64,000 nucleotides of DNA from Niveibacterium sp. 24ML (GTDB lineage: Bacteria; Pseudomonadota; Gammaproteobacteria; Burkholderiales; Rhodocyclaceae), in contig NZ_JAPFHA010000003.1 in assembly GCF_026586805.1 (NCBI RefSeq), positions 124,001 to 188,000 of the forward strand. The letters run 5' to 3'. Under the pieces are notes generated by a model that saw nothing but the letters and a program-made list of their open reading frames with translations, searched no databases and was not told where the DNA came from. Positions 8,973 to 18,097 of the stretch are shown piece by piece. Position 1 is the stretch's first letter; each line of letters begins with the position of its first letter. The position numbers were made by a program, and so were the translations under genes.

Positions 8973-9373
8973 AAACTGCCTGCCGTCTCGGGCGAGGGCG
9001 ACGCGTGGTGCATTGCAATGCGCCAGCCGTAAGGGCCGCGCACATAGACATTGGTGGCGATGATCGGCGGCGGGATGCCGTCTTCGCCTTCAATCACCAC
9101 ATGCTGCAAGACGCTGCGCACCGCCAGCATCGGACTCGAATGAAAGATGCCGTGGTGCACCCGCAGCCGTAGCCGCAAGCCGCTCTCGAAGAGCTGCTTC
9201 CATGCGTCGCGAATTGCGTGCAGGCCTACCAGGCGGCCGCCGCCCGGGTGGATGCAGACCACTTCCTCTCCCTCTGACCACAAGGCCATCAGCGCCTCGA
9301 GATCGCAGCGGTTGAAGGCGTCGTAGAAGGCTGCTTCGGCGTCTTCGACGCTGGCGTGAAAATCCGGATTCAT
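8942..9373 (-). CDS. SnoaL/NTF2-like small protein
   Basis: This 143-aa cone-fold protein has the pattern AFYDAFNRCDLEALMALW, then VCIHPGG and a run ending DAWKQLF. These are hallmarks of the SnoaL_3/DUF4440 branch of the NTF2-like superfamily. Members may bind small hydrophobic ligands or act as isomerases or hydrolases; no catalytic assignment is possible here. The start codon overlaps the waaF stop (ATGA), so the gene is the last member of the ilvE > zf-CHCC > waaF operon. Confidence 0.82.
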   Translation of the reverse strand: MNPDFHASVEDAEAAFYDAFNRCDLEALMALWSEGEEVVCIHPGGGRLVGLHAIRDAWKQLFESGLRLRLRVHHGIFHSSPMLAVRSVLQHVVIEGEDGIPPPIIATNVYVRGPYGWRIAMHHASPSPETAGSFQDDTPRVVH

Positions 9374-10392
9374 GCGCTGACTCCATCGGCGAGCAGGGCG
9401 CGCGCTTGCGCTTCAACCTGCTCTGGGCTGATCTTGTTGAGGCAATCGAGGTGGCCGAGCGGACATTCCCGCTTGAAGCAGGGGCTGCAGGCCAGTTTGA
9501 GCCACACCACCGCGGCACGGTCGGAAAGCGGCGGCGTGTAGTTCGGGCTGGACGAGCCGAACACCGCCACCAGCGGTGTGCCGAGCGCCGCGGCGACATG
9601 CATCAGCCCCGAATCGTTGGTAACGGCAAAGCGCGCGTGCGCCAGCAGATCAATCGCTTCGCCCAGCGAGGTGCGGCCGCACAGATCGCGCGCCGCCCCG
9701 TTTGAGAGGCGGACGATCTCTTCGGCTACCGGCACATCTTTCTTCGAGCCGAGGATCCATACCGGCGTGCCGTCGGCCGCGAGGCGACGCGCCAGCTCGG
9801 CGTAGTGGCGTTCCGGCCAGCGCTTGGCGGGGCCGTATTCGGCGCCGGGGCAGAACACCACCGGGGTGCTTGCGGTCGCGAGCTCGTACTTGGCGAGCGT
9901 TGCGGCGATCTGCGCTGGCGTGCGCAGCAGTGCCGGATTCGGCAAGGGGCGTTCGAGCGTTGCGCCCGCCGCCTCGGCAAGCTGGGCGTAGCGCTCCACC
10001 TGCAGCGGCAGCGCTTGCTTGTCGAGCTTGTGCGCGCGGTTGATCACGCCGTAACGCGCTTCACCGATAAAGCCGACGCGGACCTTGATACCGGCAAAGA
10101 AGGGGATCAGTGCCGACTTCCACGAGTTGGGCAGCACATAGGCTTCGTCGTACTCACCGGCCAGCGAACGGGCCAGCTTCCAGCGCCCGACCGGTTCAAA
10201 CGCGCCATGCCCGAAGGGGTTGCTGATGACCTTGCGGATCTGCGGCATCGCCTGCATCGCCGGCGCGACCCAGGCGGGTGCCAGAGCGTCGATCACCACG
10301 CCGGGGCGGCGCGTTGCCAGGCGCATCAGCAAGGGCTGGGCGGCAACGCAGTCGCCGATCCAGTTCGGCGTGACGATGAGGATTCGAGTCAT
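9370..10392 (-). CDS. waaF: WaaF, ADP-heptose:LPS heptosyltransferase II
   Basis: The 340-aa GT9-family glycosyltransferase begins MTRILIVTPNWIGD, typical of WaaF, with the substrate-binding segment FCPGAEYGPAKRWP and the C-terminal motif VTNDSGLMHVAAALGTP. It transfers the second L-glycero-D-manno-heptose to the inner core of lipopolysaccharide on the cytoplasmic face of the inner membrane. The start at 10392 is the family start; the upstream in-frame extension looks non-coding. It lies downstream of the zf-CHCC gene, separated by a hairpin, and is coupled to the SnoaL-like gene. Confidence 0.94.
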   Translation of the reverse strand: MTRILIVTPNWIGDCVAAQPLLMRLATRRPGVVIDALAPAWVAPAMQAMPQIRKVISNPFGHGAFEPVGRWKLARSLAGEYDEAYVLPNSWKSALIPFFAGIKVRVGFIGEARYGVINRAHKLDKQALPLQVERYAQLAEAAGATLERPLPNPALLRTPAQIAATLAKYELATASTPVVFCPGAEYGPAKRWPERHYAELARRLAADGTPVWILGSKKDVPVAEEIVRLSNGAARDLCGRTSLGEAIDLLAHARFAVTNDSGLMHVAAALGTPLVAVFGSSSPNYTPPLSDRAAVVWLKLACSPCFKRECPLGHLDCLNKISPEQVEAQARALLADGVSA

Positions 10393-10404
10393 GGTGCTCA
10401 CAAT

Positions 10405-10428
10405 GGAAAACGGGGGCCGTAGCCCCCG
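10405..10428 (-). terminator. Hairpin with short U-tract between zf-CHCC gene and waaF
   Basis: The arms CGGGGGC (10411-10417) and GCCCCCG (10422-10428) form a 7-bp GC stem with a 4-base loop. On the minus strand the stem is followed by GTTTTCC. It could attenuate transcription from ilvE into waaF; the U-tract is short, so termination is probably partial. Confidence 0.45.
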
Positions 10429-10469
10429 ATCCGCAGCGCGTGTCGGGGGCAACCGCCACCCGAGCCCGG

Positions 10470-10670
10470 TCAGTGGTGTCCGCTCGGACGTTCGCCGGTG
10501 AAGCTGTACTTGGCGCCGCAATACGGGCAAGCGGCTTCGCCGGTTTTCAGCACATCCAGAAACACGCGCGGGTGCCGTGCCCAGAGCGGTGCGTCGGGCA
10601 TCGGGCAGTGCAGCGGCAGATCCTTTGCTGTAACCGCGATCGGCTGATTCTTGTCCTGATTCTCGGGCAT
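10470..10670 (-). CDS. Small zinc-finger (zf-CHCC) protein
   Basis: The 66-aa protein has the zf-CHCC pattern: a Cys-Pro near residue 22 (LHCPMPD), a His in ARHPRVFLDV, and CPYCGAKY with two Cys. The family resembles the NADH dehydrogenase Fe-S protein 6 zinc domain. In betaproteobacteria it commonly sits between ilvE and waaF, as here. The start at 10670 (ATG) has AGGGG at good spacing; a TTG at 10676 would add two residues. Its function is not established. Confidence 0.85.
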   Translation of the reverse strand: MPENQDKNQPIAVTAKDLPLHCPMPDAPLWARHPRVFLDVLKTGEAACPYCGAKYSFTGERPSGHH

Positions 10671-10682
10671 GTTCAAAACCCC

Positions 10683-11603
10683 TTAAACGTAGGCGAGCCA
10701 GTCTTTGTGCTCGGGCAGGCGGCCGTTGACCAGATCGAAGAAGCGCGCCTGGATCTTCTGCGTGATCGGGCCGCGTGAGCCGCTGCCGATCTGGCGGTTG
10801 TCGAGTTCGCGGATCGGCGTGACTTCAGCGGCGGTGCCGGTGAAGAAGGCTTCGTCTGCGATGTAGATATCGTCGCGCGTCAGGCGGCGGGTGCGCACTT
10901 CGAGGCCCAGATCCTTGGCCAGCGTGTGCACCGTGGAGCGGGTGATGCCGGTGAGCGCCGAGGCGATTTCCGGCTCGATGATCACGCCATCCTTGACGAT
11001 GAAGAGGTTCTCGCCTGCGCCTTCGGCAACGAAGCCTTCGGTGTCGAGCAGCATTGCTTCGTCGTAGCCGTCTTGCGTGGCTTCGAGGTTGGCGAGGATC
11101 GAGTTTGCGTAGGTGCTGGCGAGCTTGGCGCGCGGCATCGTCACGTTCACATGGTGACGCGCGAAGGACGAGGTCTTGACGCGGATGCCGCGCTCAAGGC
11201 CGTCTTCACCCAGGTAAGCGCCCCACGGCCAGGCGGCGATGGCGACATGCACCGTGGCGCCGCGGGTCGAAATGCCCATCTTCTCCGAACCGTAGAATGC
11301 GATCGGGCGCAGGTAGCAGCTTTCGAGCTTGTTTGCGCGCACGACTTCCTTCTGGGCCTCGTTGATCGTCGTCTTGTCGAAGGGGATCTTCATCATGTAG
11401 ATGTGGGCCGAGGTGAACAGGCGATCGGTGTGTTCCTTGAGGCGGAAGATCGCGGTGCCAGTGTCGGTTTTATAGGCGCGCACGCCTTCGAAGACAGACA
11501 GCCCGTAGTGCAGTGAGTGCGTGAGCACATGCGTGGTGGCTTCGCGCCACGGCACGAGCTTGCCGTCAAACCAGATAAAACCGTCGCGGTCGGCCATCGA
11601 CAT
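10683..11603 (-). CDS. ilvE: IlvE branched-chain amino acid aminotransferase
   Basis: This 306-aa fold-type IV PLP enzyme has SLHYGLSVFEGVRAY, a PLP-Lys region around MPRAKLASTYAN, EGAGENLFIVKDG and the C-terminal GTAAEVTPI. It catalyses the last step of Val, Leu and Ile synthesis with glutamate as amino donor. Three ATGs lie in frame (11609, 11603, 11597); 11603 is chosen because AGGGGG lies at the right spacing. It is the first gene of a minus-strand run with the zf-CHCC gene and waaF, divergent from nudJ. Confidence 0.94.
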   Translation of the reverse strand: MSMADRDGFIWFDGKLVPWREATTHVLTHSLHYGLSVFEGVRAYKTDTGTAIFRLKEHTDRLFTSAHIYMMKIPFDKTTINEAQKEVVRANKLESCYLRPIAFYGSEKMGISTRGATVHVAIAAWPWGAYLGEDGLERGIRVKTSSFARHHVNVTMPRAKLASTYANSILANLEATQDGYDEAMLLDTEGFVAEGAGENLFIVKDGVIIEPEIASALTGITRSTVHTLAKDLGLEVRTRRLTRDDIYIADEAFFTGTAAEVTPIRELDNRQIGSGSRGPITQKIQARFFDLVNGRLPEHKDWLAYV

Positions 11604-11738
11604 GAGCATTCCCCCTTGGAGTTTGATTTGTTGCTTCGCCTGCGGTCGGCGAAAAGCGTGATTTTAGCTGATTCCGCGCTTGCACCGGCAGCCCGCCGTG
11701 CTCGCGTTAAAATGCGCGTTTTCCGGTCGGAGTTCGGC

Positions 11739-12185
11739 ATGGCTTGGAATCCGCATGTCACCGTTGCTGCGGTGGTCGAAAATGAAGGGCGCTTCCTCTT
11801 GGTAGAAGAGGAAACCGATCACGGAGTACGCCTCAACCAGCCGGCGGGCCATCTGGATGAGGGTGAGTCGCTGCTTGCCGCGTGCGCGCGCGAGGCACTG
11901 GAAGAAACGGCCTACCGCGTTGCACCGCAGGCCTTGATCGGCGTGTACCAATGGCCGCGCCCCGATGGCGAGGTCACCTACGTGCGCTTTGCCTTTGCCG
12001 GCGTGAGCACCGGTTTTGATGAAGGCCGCAAACTCGATACCGGCATCCTGCGTGCGCTGTGGATGACGCGTGACGAACTTGCAGCCTGCCCAGAACGGCA
12101 TCGTAGCCCGCTGGTTTTACGCTGCATTGATGATTACCTCGCCGGCCAGCGCTACCCGCTGGAACTGATCCGGCATTACGACTGA
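11739..12185 (+). CDS. nudJ: NudJ-like Nudix phosphatase
   Basis: The 148-aa Nudix hydrolase begins MAWNPHVTVAAVV, close to NudJ/YmfB. The Nudix box runs GHLDEGESLLAACAREALEE; the position after EET that is usually Gly is Ala here. NudJ hydrolyses HMP-PP and nucleoside tri- and diphosphates. It is followed by mnmA after 12 bases on the same strand, a conserved pairing. The start at 11739 matches the family N-terminus and has CGGAG upstream; an ATG at 11712 would add nine residues. Confidence 0.88.
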   Translation: MAWNPHVTVAAVVENEGRFLLVEEETDHGVRLNQPAGHLDEGESLLAACAREALEETAYRVAPQALIGVYQWPRPDGEVTYVRFAFAGVSTGFDEGRKLDTGILRALWMTRDELAACPERHRSPLVLRCIDDYLAGQRYPLELIRHYD

Positions 12186-12197
12186 AGAAGAGACAGC

Positions 12198-13304
12198 ATG
12201 AGCAACGGAAAGAAAGTCGTCGTCGGCATGTCCGGTGGCGTGGATTCCTCGGTCGCGGCGCTGCTGCTCAAGGAGCAGGGCTACGAAGTCATTGGCCTGT
12301 TCATGAAGAACTGGGAAGACGATGACGACGACGAGTACTGCTCGACGCGGCAGGATCTGGTCGACGTGGCCTCGGTGTGCGATGTGATCGGCATCGATCT
12401 GGAAGTCGTGAACTTCTCGTCTGAGTACAAGGATCGGGTGTTCGCCGACTTCCTGCGCGAATACGAAGCCGGGCGCACGCCGAACCCGGACATCCTGTGC
12501 AACAGCGAGATCAAGTTCCGCTGTTTCCTCGACCATGCGATGCAGTTGGGTGCCGACAAGATTGCAACCGGCCACTACGCGCAGGTGCGTGAGTGGCACA
12601 ACGACAATCGTAGCGAGTTCCAGTTGATGAAGGCCGAGGACGGCACCAAGGACCAGAGCTACTTCCTCTACCGCCTCAACCAGGCACAGTTGTCGAAGAC
12701 GGTGTTCCCGCTTGGCCACCTGTACAAGCGTGATGTGCGCCAGATCGCCGAGAAGGCCGGCCTGCATGTGTTCGACAAGAAGGATTCGACCGGCATCTGC
12801 TTCATCGGCGAGCGCCCGTTCCGCGAATTCCTGATGCGCTACCTGCCGACCAAGCCGGGCGAGATCCGCACGCTCGACGGCGACAAGGTGATCGGCGAAC
12901 ACCAGGGCCTGATGTACCACACCATCGGCCAGCGCAAGGGCCTGCACATCGGCGGCATCAAGGGCAATGATGTGGCTGGCGAACACGACGCCTGGTACGC
13001 GGCGGTGAAGGATGTGAAGAAGAACGTACTCTACGTCGTGCAAGGCCATGATCACCCTGCGCTGCTCAAGGAGCGGCTGGAAGCGATCGACCTGAACTGG
13101 ATCTCTGGCGAGCCGCCGCGCACGCACTGGGTCTACACCGCCAAGCCGCGCTACCGCACGCCGGATGCACCGTGCGAGATCGATTCGCTGTCGGCGGATC
13201 GGTGCGAGATCGCCTTTGCCGCGCCGCAGTGGGCGCTGACGCCGGGCCAGTCTGTTGTGGTGTACGAATCCCGCGTGTGCCTGGGTGGCGGCATCATCGC
13301 TTGA
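12198..13304 (+). CDS. mnmA: MnmA tRNA-specific 2-thiouridylase
   Basis: This 368-aa enzyme has the PP-loop [15 protein letters not shown] at residues ~10-24. The catalytic Cys lies in [12 protein letters not shown] and the second Cys in [12 protein letters not shown], and the protein ends [11 protein letters not shown]. It activates U34 of Lys, Glu and Gln tRNAs with ATP and inserts sulfur supplied by the relay. With MnmC encoded at 25.2-27.2 kb, two steps of mnm5s2U34 formation are in this window. Its stop overlaps an ATG (TGATG) of the next gene. Confidence 0.97.
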   Translation: MSNGKKVVVGMSGGVDSSVAALLLKEQGYEVIGLFMKNWEDDDDDEYCSTRQDLVDVASVCDVIGIDLEVVNFSSEYKDRVFADFLREYEAGRTPNPDILCNSEIKFRCFLDHAMQLGADKIATGHYAQVREWHNDNRSEFQLMKAEDGTKDQSYFLYRLNQAQLSKTVFPLGHLYKRDVRQIAEKAGLHVFDKKDSTGICFIGERPFREFLMRYLPTKPGEIRTLDGDKVIGEHQGLMYHTIGQRKGLHIGGIKGNDVAGEHDAWYAAVKDVKKNVLYVVQGHDHPALLKERLEAIDLNWISGEPPRTHWVYTAKPRYRTPDAPCEIDSLSADRCEIAFAAPQWALTPGQSVVVYESRVCLGGGIIA

Positions 13305-13956
13305 TGTCTGGAGTGCTCACCGCCAGCCCCGTTTGGCGCTGGCGGTGGCTGCGTCGGTGGTGCTGCATGCGGTGCTGCTGACGCGGCCGTTTGACCGGCG
13401 CCTGCCGTCGCCTGCACCTGTTCGGCTTCACGCTTCGCTGCGATTGAATGAATCTCAGCCCGTAGTGCTTGGGGTGACGACACAGTCCTCGGCGGTTGCA
13501 AAGCGAGCCGGACCCGCGCCCACTGGTCCGGGCCGCAAACCGATGGTTCGAACAAGGCCGGCGCCGCCGGGGCAGCCGCACGCAGCAGAGGTCAGGGTGC
13601 CCACCGAAGTACCGCCCAGCGGCGAAGACCTTGCGGCCAGCGCGCGGGCGAGCATTGGCGCGGTGATGAAAGAGATGGCGCGGCAGGAAGGCAGCCTCGA
13701 TCCGAAGCGCGGACACATGCCGGCCGCGCCTGCAGCACGGCGTGACGCGATTGCGCTTGCGCTGGAAAAGCGCTTCGGGCGTCCGCTGCCCTTCCTCGAA
13801 GAAAGCTCATGGACGGCGCCGGAGGGCGGCATGGTGTGGCGCATCAAGACTGAGCAGGGCGCATTTTGCCTGATGGAAATGCCGCCAACCGCGATGATGT
13901 CGGCCCCCGGGCAGGGCGCGGGCAAGACCTTGATGGTGCCCTTGCCCTGCAACTGA
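13304..13956 (+). CDS. TonB-like N-terminus, hypothetical protein; probable frameshift near 13330
   Basis: An open frame from 13255 to 13956 encodes a hydrophobic segment (LALAVAASVVLHAVLL), a Pro/Ala-rich linker and a C-terminal domain ending with two Met-rich turns and a final Cys (PLPCN). In that frame no good start exists. The mnmA stop overlaps an ATG at 13304 (MSGVLTASP) in another frame. One extra base in the C run 13327-13330 would join the two as a TonB-like signal anchor. So the gene is probably translationally coupled to mnmA and either frameshifted or misread. The C-terminal domain is not recognised. Confidence 0.55.
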
Positions 13957-13965
13957 GGCGCTGCT

Positions 13966-15435
13966 TCAGTGCTCGCCCAATTCTGCCTTGATGTGTTGCT
14001 CGACCTCGTGCGGATGCTCTAGGCGATCCCACGGCTCCATCAGCACCAGCCACATCAGTTTTTCGAATTCGCCGCTGAATCGTTTGATGATGTTCTCGGG
14101 GTCGGGGCAGTGCTTGTGATCGGTGATCAGGCCGAACTGCACGTTCCCGTTGTACGAGAGGATGCTGACGCCCATGCCGATGTTGCCGCTCTGCGGCACC
14201 CACACCATCAGCTGCGACACGCCCGATCCGGCGAGGAACAAGGGGTTCTGCGGGCCGGGCACATTGGTCATCACGGCGCTGGCCTTGTTGGCCAGCAGAT
14301 CAAGCGCTTCCTGCTGCACGATCTTTGGCGCCATGCCGGCGACGCCGAGCAGGGCGAAGGCGACGGCCGCCTGGTAGGAATGCTTGAGCGCTTCCATCCT
14401 GCGTTTGGTGTCGTACAGGCGTTCGAGCGGGTTTTCCACGCCCACCGGCAGCTCCAGTGCAACCAGCCCGAAGTGGTTCCCCAGCTTGCTGGCTTGCCCA
14501 GCCGGGCGAAGGTTAACCGGCACCATGGCTCGCAGTTCGACGCCATCCACTTCGTCACCGCGCTCTTGCAGGTAGCTGCGCAAGGCGCCTGCGACCGATG
14601 CGAGCAAGAGATCATTGATTGAACAGCCAAGCACCTTGCCGACGGCCTTGATGGTGGGGAGCGGCATCGGTTCGGACCATGCTACGGACTTGGCAACACC
14701 CGCCTTGCCTTTGAAGCGGGTCGGAGAATCGTTGGGCATCAGCGCAAGCTTGGCCAGCTCACCCGCGAAAGCGGCGCCCATGCGGGCATGGCTTACCGCC
14801 TTGCCCGGATTCATCAACAGATCGAGATAACCGAACCACAGCTTGCTGCCGACCGAGAGCGAGTTGAGCCACGCCTCGGTCGCGGGGCTGAACACTTTCC
14901 ACCAGAACTGGTCATCGTCGTGTGCTTCGATGTGCGGCTTGCGTTTGCTGGGGTGCGGCAGGCCCAGCGGCGCGTCGGCACGCTCATCGGTGAGCGAGAG
15001 GATCACCCCGATCAGCGCGATGCCATCGGCAATGCAGTGGTGGATGCGTACCGCCATCGCATTGACGCCGGCGGGGGTCTGGATGACCTGCATCTCCCAC
15101 AAGGGGCGATTGGGGTTGAGTGGCTCACTGGCGAGATCGGCGACGTGTGCCTTCAGTGCATCAAGGTCACCCTTGCCTGGCAGTGTTACCGGGTGCACAT
15201 GATGGTTGATGTTGAAGTCGTCGTCGTCCTCCCAGTAGCAAGCGGTGAAGGTTTGCGTGACGCGCTGCCGAAAGCGCGGGTAGCGATCGATCATCCGGAT
15301 CTGCAATGTGTCCCGCAAGCGCTGCAAGTCGAGCGGTTTGTCGAACACCATCACACCTAGAATCTGCATCAGGTTGCTGGGTCGATCCATCCGCAGCCAT
15401 GCGGTGTCGACACTCGACATCTTCTCGCGCGCCAT
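13966..15435 (-). CDS. Wax ester synthase/acyl-CoA:diacylglycerol acyltransferase (WS/DGAT)
   Basis: The 489-aa protein carries the condensation-type active site HHCIADG (residues ~139-145), the N-terminal family pattern SSVDTAWLRMDRPSNLM, and the C-terminal segments NVPGPQNPLFLAG and SYNGNVQFGLI. WS/DGATs esterify acyl-CoA with fatty alcohols or diacylglycerol, forming wax esters or triacylglycerol as storage lipid at the inner membrane. The surrounding genes (acyl-CoA-binding protein, PHA-granule protein, FadD) support a role in neutral-lipid storage. It is divergent from the ACBP gene. Confidence 0.92.
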   Translation of the reverse strand: MAREKMSSVDTAWLRMDRPSNLMQILGVMVFDKPLDLQRLRDTLQIRMIDRYPRFRQRVTQTFTACYWEDDDDFNINHHVHPVTLPGKGDLDALKAHVADLASEPLNPNRPLWEMQVIQTPAGVNAMAVRIHHCIADGIALIGVILSLTDERADAPLGLPHPSKRKPHIEAHDDDQFWWKVFSPATEAWLNSLSVGSKLWFGYLDLLMNPGKAVSHARMGAAFAGELAKLALMPNDSPTRFKGKAGVAKSVAWSEPMPLPTIKAVGKVLGCSINDLLLASVAGALRSYLQERGDEVDGVELRAMVPVNLRPAGQASKLGNHFGLVALELPVGVENPLERLYDTKRRMEALKHSYQAAVAFALLGVAGMAPKIVQQEALDLLANKASAVMTNVPGPQNPLFLAGSGVSQLMVWVPQSGNIGMGVSILSYNGNVQFGLITDHKHCPDPENIIKRFSGEFEKLMWLVLMEPWDRLEHPHEVEQHIKAELGEH

Positions 15436-15530
15436 TGATTCCTCTCCTCGATTTTGGGCGCAATAATACGGCTGCGGCGCGTTTGCGTCGCCCGATATTG
15501 TCGATGCATGACCAAAACAAGGAGAAAGCG

Positions 15531-15788
15531 ATGAGCGACCTGAAGGCGCAGTTCGAAGCGGCAGTGGCTGATTCCAAGACGCTCACCGAGCGGCCCGACA
15601 ATGCAACGCTGCTCAAGCTCTATTCGCTCTTCAAGCAGGCGAGCGAGGGGGACTGCGAGGGCAAGCGGCCCGGTTTCACTGATCCGGTTGGTCGGGCGAA
15701 ATACGATGCATGGGCCGCGATCAAGGGTACGAGTCAGGACGATGCCTGCACCCAGTACATCGAACTCGTCAAATCGCTGAAGGGGTAA
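15531..15788 (+). CDS. Acyl-CoA-binding protein (ACBP)
   Basis: This 85-aa protein is the full length of an ACBP four-helix bundle. Family landmarks are LKLYSLFKQASEGD and GRAKYDAWAAIKGTSQ, including the Tyr, Lys and Trp that hold the CoA moiety. It buffers and delivers long-chain acyl-CoA in the cytosol. ACBPs are uncommon in bacteria but recur in beta- and gammaproteobacteria. AAGGAG lies seven bases before the ATG. Placement beside WS/DGAT suggests substrate delivery to storage-lipid synthesis, which is inference. Confidence 0.95.
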   Translation: MSDLKAQFEAAVADSKTLTERPDNATLLKLYSLFKQASEGDCEGKRPGFTDPVGRAKYDAWAAIKGTSQDDACTQYIELVKSLKG

Positions 15789-15798
15789 ATCGAGCAGG

Positions 15799-15827
15799 AA
15801 ACGGCGGCATGTGCCGCCGTTTTTTTG
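15799..15827 (+). terminator. Rho-independent terminator after the ACBP gene
   Basis: AAACGGCGGCA and TGCCGCCGTTT form a near-perfect stem with a minimal loop, followed by a run of seven T. It ends the ACBP transcript just before the convergent PHA-granule gene stop. Confidence 0.9.
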
Positions 15828-15828
15828 T

Positions 15829-16110
15829 TCAGGCCTCGCCGAATTCGGCGTCGAAGAACTTGTGGATTTCCGCTTCCAGGGGGCCGCGGAATACTGCGAG
15901 CAGGAAACCGAGCTTCATCCGGATCTCGACGGCATCGCCATCAAGATCAAGCTGGCCGGACAGGCCTGAACGTGCGAAGACCAGGGTGTCGTCCTGCCAT
16001 TCGTAGTCAAGTTGGTGTCTTTCCCTCAGGTCGGCCGCGACGCGTTCGGCTGCCTCCCGTGCTTGTGCGGGGCTGAGGGTGTGGGTGCGTCGGATATGGA
16101 TCTCGCTCAT
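15829..16110 (-). CDS. Polyhydroxyalkanoic acid granule-system protein
   Basis: The 93-aa protein shows the PHA_gran_rgn (PF09650) pattern: IRRTHTLSPAQAREAAER at the N-terminus and DGDAVEIRMKLGFLLA in the second half. The family occurs in PHA-producing proteobacteria and is linked to granules, but its biochemical role is unclear. The start is the ATG at 16110; the upstream extension of the same frame antisense to fadD is a shadow. It is divergent from fadD. Confidence 0.85.
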   Translation of the reverse strand: MSEIHIRRTHTLSPAQAREAAERVAADLRERHQLDYEWQDDTLVFARSGLSGQLDLDGDAVEIRMKLGFLLAVFRGPLEAEIHKFFDAEFGEA

Positions 16111-16197
16111 GGTGGGGCTGGAGTGTGCGCCAATGGCGATACGGCTGCCAAGTGAGCGCCAGAAAAAACAATCGGGGACAAACGGAGGAGGGGAAAG

Positions 16198-17877
16198 ATG
16201 GAATCGATCTGGTTGAAAAGCTACCCGAAAGGCGTGCCGGCAACGATTGATGTCAATGCTTTCAGTTCGGTGGTGGACATCTTCGAGCGCAGTGCGAAGC
16301 GCTTCGCGGACAAGGTGGCCTACATCAACATGGGGGTACGGATCACTTACCGGGAACTGGACCAGCAGACAGCGGCCTTTGCGGGTTACTTGCAGAATGA
16401 CCTGGGGCTGGTGCCCGGTGATCGCGTTGCGGTGATGATGCCCAATTGCCTGCAGTACCCGATCGGCGTGTTCGGCACGCTGCGGGCCGGCTGTGTAGTG
16501 GTCAATTGCAACCCGCTGTACACCGTGCGCGAACTGCATCATCAACTGAAGGACTCTGGCGCACGCGTGATCGTGGTGCTGGAGAACTTTGCACATACGG
16601 TTGAAGAGGCCATCGTCGGTACCGCGGTTGAGAAGGTGATCGTGACCGGGCTGGGCGATCTGTTTCCGGGCGCCAAAGGGGCGATCGTCAACCTGGTCCT
16701 GAAGTATGTGAAAAAGATGGTGCCGCACTGGAACATTCCAGGTGCCGTGCGGCTGAATGGAGCCTTGCGGCGTGGCGCGGGAACCGGCTTCAAACCGGTT
16801 CCGCGGACACTCGACGATATCGCCTTCCTGCAGTACACCGGCGGTACCACCGGGGTATCGAAAGGCGCCATGCTCACGCACCGCAATATCGTGGCCAACG
16901 TTGAGCAGGCCTACGCATGGCTGGCCTCCGCGGTGGTGGAAGGCGAAGAGTTGATAGTCACCGCCTTGCCGCTTTATCACATCTTCTCGCTTACGGCGAA
17001 CTGTCTGACCTTCATGCGGATTGGCGCAGCCAACCTGCTGATCACCAATCCGCGTGATATTCCAGGCTTCGCCAAGGAACTGGCGAAGTACCGATTCACT
17101 GCCATCACCGGCGTGAACACCCTGTTCAATGCCTTGATGAACAACGATGATTTCCGTGACCTGGATTTCTCATCGCTCAAGCTCACGCTTGGCGGCGGCA
17201 TGGCGGTGCAGCGCGCCGTGGCCGAGCGTTGGCAGAAGCTCACCGGCATGCCGCTGCTTGAAGCCTATGGCCTCACCGAAACCTCACCCGCTGTGACAAT
17301 CAACCCGCTGGATCTGCCGGCCTACAACGGCACTATCGGGCTGCCGGTTCCGTCGACCGAGGTGTCGATCCGTGACGACGCGGGCGTTGAAGTGCCGCTT
17401 GGTCATCCGGGTGAGCTTTGTGTGCGGGGGCCGCAGGTGATGGCTGGCTACTGGCAGCGTCCGGACGAGACGAAGAAGGTCATGACCAGCGATGGATTCT
17501 TCATGACCGGCGACGTGGCGGTGGCGGACGAGCAAGGCTTCTTCCGCATCGTTGATCGCAAGAAGGACATGATCCTCGTCTCGGGCTTCAACGTTTATCC
17601 AAACGAAATCGAAGACGTTGTAGCAGGCCATCCGGGTGTGCTTGAAGTGGCTGCGGTGGGCGTGCCGGACGAGAAGTCCGGTGAGGCGGTAAAGCTGTTT
17701 GTGGTGGTGCGCAACGAAGGCGTTACCGAGGCAGCGCTGATTGCATACTGCCGGGAGCGACTGACCGGCTACAAGGTGCCCAGCCAGGTGGAGTTCCGCA
17801 CCGAACTGCCGAAGACCAACGTCGGCAAGATCCTGCGGCGCAGTCTGCGGGACGAAGGCATGGCCAAGCGGGCCTGA
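16198..17877 (+). CDS. fadD: FadD long-chain fatty-acid--CoA ligase
   Basis: At 559 residues this is a full-length ANL-superfamily enzyme. The AMP/phosphate loop is [14 protein letters not shown], the adenine motif AYGLTETSP, the hinge region runs into [16 protein letters not shown], and the C-terminal Lys lies in [11 protein letters not shown]. It converts exogenous or released fatty acids to acyl-CoA at the inner membrane, for beta-oxidation or storage lipid. A purine-rich site (GGAGGGGAAAG) sits directly before the ATG. Local context with WS/DGAT and ACBP points to lipid metabolism. Confidence 0.95.
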   Translation: MESIWLKSYPKGVPATIDVNAFSSVVDIFERSAKRFADKVAYINMGVRITYRELDQQTAAFAGYLQNDLGLVPGDRVAVMMPNCLQYPIGVFGTLRAGCVVVNCNPLYTVRELHHQLKDSGARVIVVLENFAHTVEEAIVGTAVEKVIVTGLGDLFPGAKGAIVNLVLKYVKKMVPHWNIPGAVRLNGALRRGAGTGFKPVPRTLDDIAFLQYTGGTTGVSKGAMLTHRNIVANVEQAYAWLASAVVEGEELIVTALPLYHIFSLTANCLTFMRIGAANLLITNPRDIPGFAKELAKYRFTAITGVNTLFNALMNNDDFRDLDFSSLKLTLGGGMAVQRAVAERWQKLTGMPLLEAYGLTETSPAVTINPLDLPAYNGTIGLPVPSTEVSIRDDAGVEVPLGHPGELCVRGPQVMAGYWQRPDETKKVMTSDGFFMTGDVAVADEQGFFRIVDRKKDMILVSGFNVYPNEIEDVVAGHPGVLEVAAVGVPDEKSGEAVKLFVVVRNEGVTEAALIAYCRERLTGYKVPSQVEFRTELPKTNVGKILRRSLRDEGMAKRA

Positions 17878-17882
17878 TGTGC

Positions 17883-17927
17883 TGCATCGGTGCGTCCGCG
17901 CGTGCTTGTCGCGGACGTATCGATGCA
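17883..17927 (+). terminator. Long 18-bp hairpin immediately after fadD
   Basis: Arms 17883-17900 and 17910-17927 are complementary over 18 positions if two G-U pairs are allowed, with a 9-base loop. It starts six bases after the fadD stop. There is no T tract, so it may block exonucleases or help Rho-dependent ending rather than act as a standard terminator. Confidence 0.5.
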
Positions 17928-18097
17928 CCGCATGAATGGTTTGGCCGACGGACAATCCACAGAAGCTGTGGGTGGATCTGTGAACAGGCTGTGGATAAGT
18001 ACGCGATGGGCGCATCGGCCGGGCGCCGCGTCGGTTTGCCTGTTTTCTGGGCAATCCCCACGCGCGAGGCAGCAGTGCCCGCCCGGTGGCGCCGCGA
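17928..18097. other. Gene-free stretch with a DnaA-box-like TGTGGATAA
   Basis: Between fadD and the arsR stop there is no convincing gene. It contains several GTGGAT motifs, one (17990-17998) matching the DnaA box consensus in reverse orientation. One such box is not an origin. A similar CTGTTGAACAG-CCTGTGGAT stretch occurs at about 24080-24101. Confidence 0.4.

Noticed and set aside
11680-11713. Sigma70 promoter TTGCAC/TAAAAT before nudJ
   Set aside because: The spacer would be 22 bases, too long, and the -10 lies very close to the start codon.
16780-16802. Perfect inverted repeat GGAACCGG-N7-CCGGTTCC inside fadD
   Set aside because: It lies in a well-conserved coding stretch and can arise from GT-F-KPVP codons; no regulatory context.
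17990-17998. DnaA box as evidence of a replication origin
   Set aside because: Single box, no dnaA, dnaN or AT-rich unwinding region nearby.
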